Source: Erysipelotrichaceae bacterium (GTDB lineage: Bacteria > Bacillota_I > Bacilli_A > Erysipelotrichales > Erysipelotrichaceae). From it: a DNA stretch of 39,407 nt. Shown here one piece after another: positions 33,893-39,407 of the stretch. The translations under genes and the position numbers were made by a program. Location: assembly GCA_900759455.1 (NCBI GenBank), contig CAAEVI010000128.1, positions 1 through 39,407 on the forward strand, given 5' to 3'. The notes beneath the pieces were generated by a model. It had not been told where the DNA came from. It saw only the letters and a list, made by a program, of their open reading frames with translations, and ran no database searches. The stretch's first letter is position 1; every line of letters begins with the position of its first letter.

Positions 33893-33929
33893 GAACAGGC
33901 ATGATTTCGGTCATGCCTGTTTTGCTTTT
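33893..33929. terminator. Intrinsic terminator at the recombinase 3' end
   Basis: 11-bp arms AACAGGCATGA / TCATGCCTGTT, loop TTTCGG, followed by TTTTGCTTTTA on the plus strand. It contains the recombinase stop codon, but the better T-run is on the treR side, so it may also end treR transcripts. Confidence 0.65.
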
Positions 33930-34440
33930 ATCAGTTCATCTACGGGAATATAGCCAACAAGATCATATTCGATATGTACCCTCTGTTTGCGTTTACCGCT
34001 GGACTTATCCGGTGCCTCCACATAAAGCGCCTTTACAAGCTCTCTGAGAGCATATGGCGTAAGTTCTGTGAGGTTGGTGCATCTGCCTGCGTGCCCGCTG
34101 AATAAACTGTTCAAGGTCTTCTATCCATCGTTCCTGTACTTCAATCTCTTTTTGCAGATTTACGATTTCAACTTTGAGCTGTGCTTGCTCATCCTCGTAG
34201 GTCTTGCTCATTATGGCAAAGCGGTCATCGTTCAGCTTGCCCTTGGCGTTGCCCTCGTAGATTTTGATAAACAGGCGGTCAAGTTTCCCTATATGCTTTT
34301 CTGCCTGTGCCAGACACTTTATATATACCCTAGCTTTCTCGTCATACTCTCCACTCGTAATCTGTTCTTCAAGCATCATATCGTCTATTTCTTCAGGAGT
34401 AAGCGCACGAGTTTCTCATCCATCGGGTCGAACCGCCCTT
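33911..34440 (-). pseudogene. Large serine recombinase, 3' remnant with frameshift
   Basis: Two overlapping minus-strand frames carry the C-terminus of the recombinase family found on clostridial integrative elements. The first (from ~34379) reads KLDRLFIKIYEGNAKGKLNDD and a coiled-coil EIVNLQKEIEVQERW; it should run on into TNLTELTPYALRELVKALY and VEAPDKSSGKRKQRVHIEYD in the second frame (to 33911). A single frameshift near 34085-34105 (around GCAGGCAGATGCACC) separates them. The catalytic N-terminal resolvase domain is missing. The sequence upstream of ~34370 (RFDPMDEKLV, then LTPEEIDDMMLEEQI) does not look like recombinase to me and may be another truncated gene fused at a deletion junction. 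Confidence 0.8.
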
Positions 34441-34443
34441 GTT

Positions 34444-35569
34444 TCAACTTCCGATAAAATCAAAATCTCCCTTTTTTCTAAGATGCTGTTCACATTCATA
34501 AAGATGTTCAAACTCGTGAATATACACTGGATTGCTTAAGTAAAACGACTTTGCCAAAACCGAACAATACGGCAAATCGGGAGAGTTTTGTTTTCCGCTT
34601 GTTGGAAAAACATAATTGAATCCCATTTCAGATGCTTTTTGCGATGCACAAGAAAAATAGCGTATACCAATCAGTTGGTTATACTCATCTTCTATGCCTG
34701 GTTGAGAGCCAATTTCACATCTAACCCATTGCATTAATAGTTGAGGGATAATATATTCTGCTGCAAAGGGATCTTTCTTACTAACGCTTATATATGAGCA
34801 AGCTGCAATTAAGGGATATCAAAGCAAGTATGCTGCACGAACACTTGCATTTTCTAACAATGAATTATTGATTCTTCTCTCATGTCTTTCGTTGTAATGT
34901 TCGATGTTTAAAAAAATCTTGTGGTTTAACGCCCAACTCAATAACTTGAATGTTTGTATTAGAATATTCTACTGTCCGTTCAAGTTTGAAGATAGATGCC
35001 AGAGCAAAATCTTGATGAGGGTTAAGGTGTATTTCTTCACGGCATAAGTCAAGAGAAGTTCCTAAATACAGACTTGGATATCCAGCAATACTATACCTGC
35101 ATGTAGATACTTTAGAGCGAAGATTATATGGTGTATGAAACACACGTCCTCTTCCATAAGGTCTATTGTTACTGACAGAAGTAACATGAAACAGTTTTAA
35201 GCTATCATCGTTGTTCCGATAATTCCACCTATCCTCAAATTGTTCAGTAACACTTTTTTGATATATTCTTAGGGGCCTGTCCATAAATATGTTCATGGAT
35301 CTTTCAAAAGAACTGTATGCTTTGGACAGAAATCCGTTTAAGTAATGACTAACAGTTTTAGAAAAAGACCACAAGCTCTTTTCACTACTTTGACATCAAC
35401 ACGGATGTCATGTCCATCATCGGGCAAGAGGTCTAATTTCTTAATGTAGTAATCAAACAAGCCATTTAAGGTGTGCAGAAAATCATAACCATCCCAGCGA
35501 ATTGATAAAAACAATTTTTTATCTTCAAAAAGATTTTTTCAATTCAGAATTCGATATGTCCAGGATCAT
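34444..35569 (-). pseudogene. RES-domain protein gene, broken by frameshifts and a stop
   Basis: Reading through four lesions gives one ~370-residue product. It starts at ATG 35569 (GGAG 8 nt upstream) with MILDISNSELKK; continues LFLSIRWDGYDFLHTLNG; then a frame with a RES core (KLFHVTSVSN, VFHTPYNLRSKVSTCRYSIAG, YPSLYLGTSLDLCREEI); then INNSLLENASVRAAYLL, stop, YPLIAACSYIS; and ends GDFDFIGS at 34444. Lesions: A-runs (T-runs on the coding strand) at 35527-35531, 35362-35366 and 34910-34916, and TGA at 34819-34821. RES domains in characterised toxins break down NAD+; the long solitary type here has no adjacent Xre antitoxin. Not functional as read. Confidence 0.75.
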
Positions 35570-35669
35570 AAAATCGCTCCTTATTTATTTGGCAAAAATA
35601 TAAACTCATAGTTGAAAATGGCACTTGCCATCTTGGGAAATTGTCAATAGAGAACCGCAGCGGGTATAA

Positions 35670-35837
35670 CTACACACTGCGTTTTTTACAAAATGCAGCA
35701 TTGCTGATTTTGCGGAGATAGGCCCTCATGTTGTCCGTTCCCATCTGCGCCATTTTCTTTCTTATCGACTCGTATTCTTTATCGTTCACAAAAAACTTTA
35801 TCTGCTTTGGACGTATCCTGTTTCTGTTATCCGGCAT
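35670..35837 (-). pseudogene. MobC-type mobilization protein, N-terminal fragment
   Basis: A 55-codon frame beginning MPDNRNRIRPKQIKFFVNDK and containing KKMAQMGTDNMRAYLRK, characteristic of the relaxosome accessory MobC family, in which full proteins run to about 115 aa. After residue ~44 the sequence turns into an unrelated tail (SNAAFCKKRSV) and stops, so the gene is truncated at a recombination junction. It starts 15 nt after the stop of the second radical SAM gene. No relaxase is present. Confidence 0.75.
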
Positions 35838-35852
35838 AAACATTTACCGCTT

Positions 35853-37106
35853 TTACAGTTCAAGCATGTCCGGAAACGCTTCTTTTCGCATAATGCCCCA
35901 CATTTTGTCGATGTAGGACAGTGTGTAGAAATTCTCGTAATGATGGTAATAGAACGCCCCCTTCAAGGTCATGGCGTACATACCGTTTTCCTCAGTCACA
36001 AATCGCAGTCGCTTGGCGACCCAAAGTTCAAAGCCATACATCTTTTTCAGTGGCACACCAAAGAACTGTTCAAAGTCCTTTGCATTTACCTTAGTGCTGT
36101 ATGCTGTCCAGAACAGCCAGTAAATCATTCTCTGTCGCTTCGTGAAACGGATCGTCAGAGAAGTAGCCAACGTCTCTCTGCCGATTCTCTCGCAATAGGA
36201 TGCAATGTCAAATGTATTGATCTTAAACTGATTTCTCAGCAGAGTGGTTGCGGAACAACCAAATCCAAGGAAATTATCTCTTGTCATAGAGGAGTAGTTG
36301 GCTTCCGATTCGCTGGAGAATGTCCAAATAGAGTTGCGGGAATACCCCTTGCTCATGCAATACTTTGTAATGCTGTCCAGCAGCTCTCGTTTCTTTTTTT
36401 TAGGCATGGTCTTTACCGGACTTGCCGTAAAGGTGAAGTCAATAAACGGATAAATGGCAATATGATTTGCACCCAGAGAAAAAGCTTCGTCGATGTCAGA
36501 CTTCAAATCATCATAGGTTTGCTCAGGCAGTGCAAAGATAAAGTCCATCGAAACGGTTTCAAACCTCACCGCATCCAATGCTTTTTTCATTGCGTGGGTA
36601 TCAACGTTCTTTCTTCCAAGGATGCTTTGATATTTATTGCGGAAGGACTGAATACCAATACTGATCTTGGTTACACCGGCAGTCTTTAACACCGAAAGGA
36701 CTTCCTCCGTCACATTATCCGGATGCAGCTCCAGACCAATTCCCTCTGTGATGATAAAATGCTCTTTCAGGGCATCGATAATCTCGCCGATTCGGTCAGC
36801 CGCCAAAGCCGGTGTGCCGCCGCCAAAATATAAGCTAGTTACTTTCTTCTTGCCTGGATACTGATTTCCTACAAGGTGGATTTCCTTGAGTAAGGAATCT
36901 ATGTATCTGTGGCAAAGTTCTTTAGAATAGCCAACCTTGCAATAAGGGCAGAAATTACAGATGTTTTTACAAAACGGAATATGAACATATAGTCCAAGGT
37001 TTTCACAATCTGCAAATGGTAGCTGCTCGTCATATTCATTTTTGAATATAAAGGGCTTGACCGATCTGGTCAGCCACATTCGTGTCAGATTCGTAATGAT
37101 ACGCAT
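35853..37106 (-). CDS. Radical SAM protein, HemW/coproporphyrinogen dehydrogenase-like
   Basis: A 417-aa radical SAM enzyme of the HemN/HemW type. After a ~40-residue extension comes VHIPFCKNICNFCPYC: C46-x3-C50-x2-C53 binds the [4Fe-4S] cluster, with an extra C56. GGGTP (95-99) is the SAM site; the barrel continues with ISIGIQSF and DFIFALPEQT. The C-terminal ~110 residues resemble the HemN C-terminal domain. The real chromosomal hemW is unlikely to sit in a mobile block, so a different, perhaps element-specific, task is likely. AGGAGGACT precedes ATG 37106; the stop codon of the preceding radical SAM gene is 7 nt upstream, overlapping this ribosome site. Confidence 0.85.
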   Translation of the reverse strand: MRIITNLTRMWLTRSVKPFIFKNEYDEQLPFADCENLGLYVHIPFCKNICNFCPYCKVGYSKELCHRYIDSLLKEIHLVGNQYPGKKKVTSLYFGGGTPALAADRIGEIIDALKEHFIITEGIGLELHPDNVTEEVLSVLKTAGVTKISIGIQSFRNKYQSILGRKNVDTHAMKKALDAVRFETVSMDFIFALPEQTYDDLKSDIDEAFSLGANHIAIYPFIDFTFTASPVKTMPKKKKRELLDSITKYCMSKGYSRNSIWTFSSESEANYSSMTRDNFLGFGCSATTLLRNQFKINTFDIASYCERIGRETLATSLTIRFTKRQRMIYWLFWTAYSTKVNAKDFEQFFGVPLKKMYGFELWVAKRLRFVTEENGMYAMTLKGAFYYHHYENFYTLSYIDKMWGIMRKEAFPDMLEL

Positions 37107-37113
37107 AGTCCTC

Positions 37114-38016
37114 CTAAATATACTTTAGATACGTTCGAAGCATTTCGAATATAATTTTGGGATTGCCTCGGAACAGAAGTGTGTACTCGGCCACAAAGAA
37201 ATAGCCACATTGTTCACACAGTCCTGGAACCTCGATACAACGTCCGCAAGTAGACAACTTTCCATCCTCCATGACAACACATTGATGGCAAGGCGTCGGG
37301 AAACGGTTCTCAATGAGATACGGAAAAGCACTTTTCAAATTGAATACTGGCGCACCTTCCTTCATCATCTGCGTGATCGTAGCGCAACAAGCAGCTTTTT
37401 CTTCCCTCGTAAGCGCCAATTCCTTTGTATCTAGGTAAGGTGTGTGAAAATTGAAAGATACCGCTCGGACATTCTTTGTGTCACGGGCAGTAATGCAGAC
37501 ATCCCGTACATACTCCTTATTGATCTGGTTGATAGCCATATAGAAACAAATGTTGTCTGCGGTAGCATTGCTTATGTTCTTCATAATGATGTCATATGTA
37601 TCGCCGCGGATTTCATTGTGACGCTGCTTGTCACCATCCAAGCTGAGAAGAATCAAGTCGGCTTCTGGAAGATCAATGGGGAATGTTCCGTTCGTTACAA
37701 CATTAACGATGAGAAATCCCATCTGCTTAGCTTCGATTACCAAATCACGGAGATTACGCTCTCCGTCTTTCCAGAGGAAGGTTTCACCGCCGCAAAAAAA
37801 GAGAATACGAATACCCATATCATAAAGCTGCTGCATTTCATTTCGGATTTGCTCGTATGGATGGACAACCGCTGTGATATTGTTGACTGAACAATGCTTG
37901 CAATGAAGATTACATTTGTCAGTCACGATAACCGTACCCAAAATAGGGTTCTTTTTTCCAAAGAGGATTGTTTTCACACCAAATGTGGCGAAATGAAAAA
38001 AAGATGATAATCTCAT
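37114..38016 (-). CDS. Radical SAM protein with C-terminal SPASM-like cysteine cluster
   Basis: A 300-aa radical SAM enzyme. TDKCNLHCKHC gives C35-x3-C39-x2-C42; CGGET (75-79) is the SAM-binding GGE motif. At the C-terminus six cysteines (243, 246, 257, 260, 267, 270) in the pattern C-x2-C-x10-C-x2-C-x6-C-x2-C suggest auxiliary iron-sulfur binding as in SPASM or HpnH-like enzymes. The N-terminus has a weakly hydrophobic stretch that could lie on the membrane. ATG 38016 follows GGAGAAAAAAT; the frame is open 42 nt further. Product unknown. It is followed at once by the second radical SAM gene, and both are intact although the rest of the element is decayed. Confidence 0.85.
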   Translation of the reverse strand: MRLSSFFHFATFGVKTILFGKKNPILGTVIVTDKCNLHCKHCSVNNITAVVHPYEQIRNEMQQLYDMGIRILFFCGGETFLWKDGERNLRDLVIEAKQMGFLIVNVVTNGTFPIDLPEADLILLSLDGDKQRHNEIRGDTYDIIMKNISNATADNICFYMAINQINKEYVRDVCITARDTKNVRAVSFNFHTPYLDTKELALTREEKAACCATITQMMKEGAPVFNLKSAFPYLIENRFPTPCHQCVVMEDGKLSTCGRCIEVPGLCEQCGYFFVAEYTLLFRGNPKIIFEMLRTYLKYI

Positions 38017-38062
38017 ATTTTTTCTCCATAGTACAATAGTCATTTTAAGTGTGGACACACAT

Positions 38063-38416
38063 TTAATGTATCATGAGGCTACGACGATTTTCAAGACAGT
38101 ACGGTGGAATCCAACACATTAACGTGTAACATTTTTGAAAACGCGCCCCAAGCTGACCTTGGAGCGTGTGCAAATCAAGAGATTTGTATTCTGTTACAGC
38201 CTTTAGATATGCTTTGGGATTACCGCATGATATCAAATCGGCATATACAATTGGGTCATCGTATATAAGATGATCAAGCTCTGAGCGCTGATACATATTG
38301 TCTACAGCCTCGTTTTCAATGGCAATGGTATCAATTGCAATCAGGCTGCTACCCGAGAACTTTAGTTCCACACAGGCAGTATCCATGTTGAACTCACAAA
38401 ATAATAGATGTTTCAT
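38063..38416 (-). CDS. DUF6061-like small protein, probably with altered C-terminus
   Basis: A 117-aa protein. The first ~80 residues (LLFCEFNMDTACVELKFSGS, DTIAIENEAVDNMYQRSELD, YADLISCGNPKAYLKAVTEY) resemble DUF6061, a small family I associate with clostridial conjugative elements; function unknown. The remaining ~35 residues (from ~LDLHTLQGQL) look unlike the family and may be read-through after a frameshift or junction. GGAGGATTTACT precedes ATG 38416. It lies 46 nt upstream of the first radical SAM gene and could lead that operon. Confidence 0.65.
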   Translation of the reverse strand: MKHLLFCEFNMDTACVELKFSGSSLIAIDTIAIENEAVDNMYQRSELDHLIYDDPIVYADLISCGNPKAYLKAVTEYKSLDLHTLQGQLGARFQKCYTLMCWIPPYCLENRRSLMIH

Positions 38417-38450
38417 AGTAAATCCTCCGTTAATTCATTGTTTCGGTAGT

Positions 38451-38493
38451 AAAAAAGAACGATGTCAGTCTTTCGACTCGACATCGTTCTTTT
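38451..38493 (-). terminator. Strong hairpin upstream of the DUF6061-radical SAM genes
   Basis: Arms AAAGAACGATGTC and GACATCGTTCTTT plus inner AGTC/GACT pairing, followed on the minus strand by six Ts. It lies 35 nt before the first gene of the minus-strand unit, so it may be an attenuator or a barrier to transcription entering the element. Confidence 0.6.
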
Positions 38494-38524
38494 CGTAGTT
38501 GTTATCCAACCCTGTCGGACAGAT

Positions 38525-38540
38525 GCCGTAAAATAGTAAT
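38525..38540 (+). repeat. Right direct repeat of the insertion
   Basis: GCCGTAAAATAGTAAT; one mismatch to 33863-33878. It is followed by the inverted partner AATTACT (38549-38555), mirroring the arrangement at the left end. Confidence 0.6.
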
Positions 38541-38607
38541 TTTTTTAGAATTACTGTCTTGCGAGCATCCATCTAATCCGTTTTTTTGCAAACACATCGA
38601 TTTAGTA

Positions 38608-38636
38608 TTGACATACTTGTACGTACAAGTTATACT
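38608..38636 (+). promoter_or_regulatory. Promoter of treP
   Basis: TTGACA (38608-38613), 17 bp, TATACT (38631-38636). The spacer coincides with operator 1. Confidence 0.85.
38615..38630. promoter_or_regulatory. TreR operator 1 of treP
   Basis: Perfect 16-bp palindrome ACTTGTACGTACAAGT filling the spacer between -35 and -10. Confidence 0.85.
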
Positions 38637-38649
38637 ATCGTTGTAAACA

Positions 38650-38665
38650 ACATGTACGTACAAGT
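38650..38665. promoter_or_regulatory. TreR operator 2 of treP
   Basis: ACATGTACGTACAAGT, one arm mismatch, centred 35 bp after operator 1 and lying in the leader. Paired sites allow cooperative repression. Confidence 0.8.
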
Positions 38666-38683
38666 TTGCAGGAGGAGAAAGAG

Positions 38684-39407
38684 ATGGGAAAATTTACAAA
38701 TGATTCCAAGCTGCTGTTAGAGTATGTCGGCGGCAAGGAAAATATCAATGCTGTATCTCACTGTGTGACTCGCATGCGCTTTGTGCTGGCGGATCCATCA
38801 AAAGCCGACGTCGAAAAAATCGAATCCATTCCAAGTGCTAAAGGAACCTTTACACAATCCGGTCAATTTCAGGTCATCATCGGAAATGAAGTAAGTGATT
38901 TTTATAATGAATTTACGAAAATTGCCGGCATTGAAGGTGTAAGCAAAGATGCGGTAAAAAATGCCGCCAAATCAAATCAGACGCTTCTGCAGCGAATCAT
39001 GGGTGCTTTGGGCGAAATTTTTGCGCCGATCATCCCTGCCTTGATCTGCGGCGGTCTGATTCTTGGATTCCGCAACATCATCGGCGAACTACCGATTTTT
39101 AACGGCCAAACATTAGCTTCAACCTCTCAGTTTTGGGAAGGCACGTATAATTTTCTATGGCTGATCGGTGAAGCTGTATTCCATTTGCTTCCGGTCGGCA
39201 TTGTATGGTCCATCACCAAAAAAATGGGAACCACTCAAATGCTCGGCATTGTCCTTGGTCTGACTTTGGTCTCTCCGCAACTGCTCAACGGTTTCTCTGT
39301 CGCTTCAACACCGGCTTCACAAATTCCGGTGTGGGATTTCGGCTTTGCACAAGTACAGATGATCGGCTACCAGGGACAGGTCATCGCAGCCATGATGGCC
39401 GGATTCG
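38684..39407 (+). CDS. treP: Trehalose-type PTS transporter subunit IIBC (5' part; cut by window end)
   Basis: 241 codons are visible, open to the window edge. The IIB domain comes first (LLEYVGGKENINAVSHCVTRM) with the phosphorylated cysteine at residue 27; from ~residue 100 the membrane IIC domain starts (RIMGALGEIFAPIIPALICGG, then several spans). It imports and phosphorylates a disaccharide; trehalose is inferred from the TreR operators and similarity. GGAGGAG precedes ATG 38684. A phospho-trehalase gene would be expected downstream. Confidence 0.92.
   Translation, partial: MGKFTNDSKLLLEYVGGKENINAVSHCVTRMRFVLADPSKADVEKIESIPSAKGTFTQSGQFQVIIGNEVSDFYNEFTKIAGIEGVSKDAVKNAAKSNQTLLQRIMGALGEIFAPIIPALICGGLILGFRNIIGELPIFNGQTLASTSQFWEGTYNFLWLIGEAVFHLLPVGIVWSITKKMGTTQMLGIVLGLTLVSPQLLNGFSVASTPASQIPVWDFGFAQVQMIGYQGQVIAAMMAGF

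Larger units (their letters stand above)
33807..38600. mobile_element. Decayed mobilizable element inserted between treR and treP
   Basis: Minus-strand block made of a DUF6061-like gene, two radical SAM genes, a MobC fragment, a broken RES-domain gene and a broken serine-recombinase 3' end. Likely borders are the 16-bp direct repeats at 33863-33878 and 38525-38540. Host genes on both sides belong to one regulon, read from the opposite strand and intact. Recombinase and mobilization genes are both defective, so the element is probably fixed. Precise ends are inferred. Confidence 0.7.

Noticed and set aside
34880..35374. 164-codon frame as an independent intact RES toxin
   Set aside because: Coherent RES-family sequence continues on both sides in other frames, so it is a piece of a broken larger gene.
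35940..36689. 249-codon plus-strand frame antisense to the HemW-like gene
   Set aside because: The minus-strand frame has full radical SAM motifs; the antisense product has none.
33807..38600. Element as an active integrative conjugative element or a defence island
   Set aside because: No relaxase, no conjugation genes, and the recombinase lacks its catalytic domain; the RES gene is broken and has no antitoxin.

Overview
The window reads as chromosome of an endospore-forming, low-to-mid GC Firmicute. The spoIIGA-sigE-sigG-ylmC/ymxH block, long-form HPF, CIRCE-controlled groESL, a T-box in front of thrS and a reverse rubrerythrin together suggest a gut-type anaerobe. I lean towards Erysipelotrichia, mainly because ThrS lacks its TGS domain and because of the general gene style; that placement is inference.

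Layout. 1-3.1 kb (minus): the mother-cell/forespore sigma cassette, with a Spo0A-type promoter before spoIIGA and a sigma-F-type promoter before sigG, preceded by an unrecognised 67-aa gene. 3.1-5.7 kb (minus): hpf, an M19 dipeptidase and a zinc phospholipase C-like protein. 5.8-7.8 kb (plus): a protein with a SpoIID-like region and four peptidoglycan-binding repeats that seems to start at a non-ATG codon. 7.9-11.8 kb (minus): a DUF2779-type nuclease-fold protein, a WYL regulator, a small ankyrin protein, a lipoprotein and a short SSB with a 10-codon leader ORF. 11.9-17.6 kb (minus): the M16 peptidase pair, a secreted choline-binding-repeat NlpC/P60 hydrolase, and rdgB-trmL-membrane protein. 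17.8-19.2 kb: reverse rubrerythrin (plus) and a DppA-like D-aminopeptidase (minus). 19.3-21.3 kb: groES-groEL under two CIRCE elements. 21.4-24.4 kb: T-box, thrS and an orphan substrate-binding lipoprotein. 24.4-28.5 kb: a DUF2207 membrane protein, an M29 aminopeptidase and a ZIP transporter. 28.8-32.4 kb: purA-purC-purB. Then a GNAT enzyme.

33.0-39.4 kb is the most informative region. treR (plus) and treP (plus, cut off by the window end) both carry palindromic TreR operators placed inside the -35/-10 spacer. They are separated by about 4.7 kb of minus-strand DNA that looks foreign: a degraded serine-recombinase 3' end, a multiply broken RES-domain gene, a MobC fragment, two tightly coupled intact radical SAM genes and a DUF6061-like gene. 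A 16-bp direct repeat (15/16 identical) lies just after treR and just before treP, at 33863-33878 and 38525-38540. I read this as a decayed mobilizable element whose recombination and transfer genes are broken while the radical SAM pair has stayed open.

No tRNA, rRNA, CRISPR array or insertion sequence was seen.
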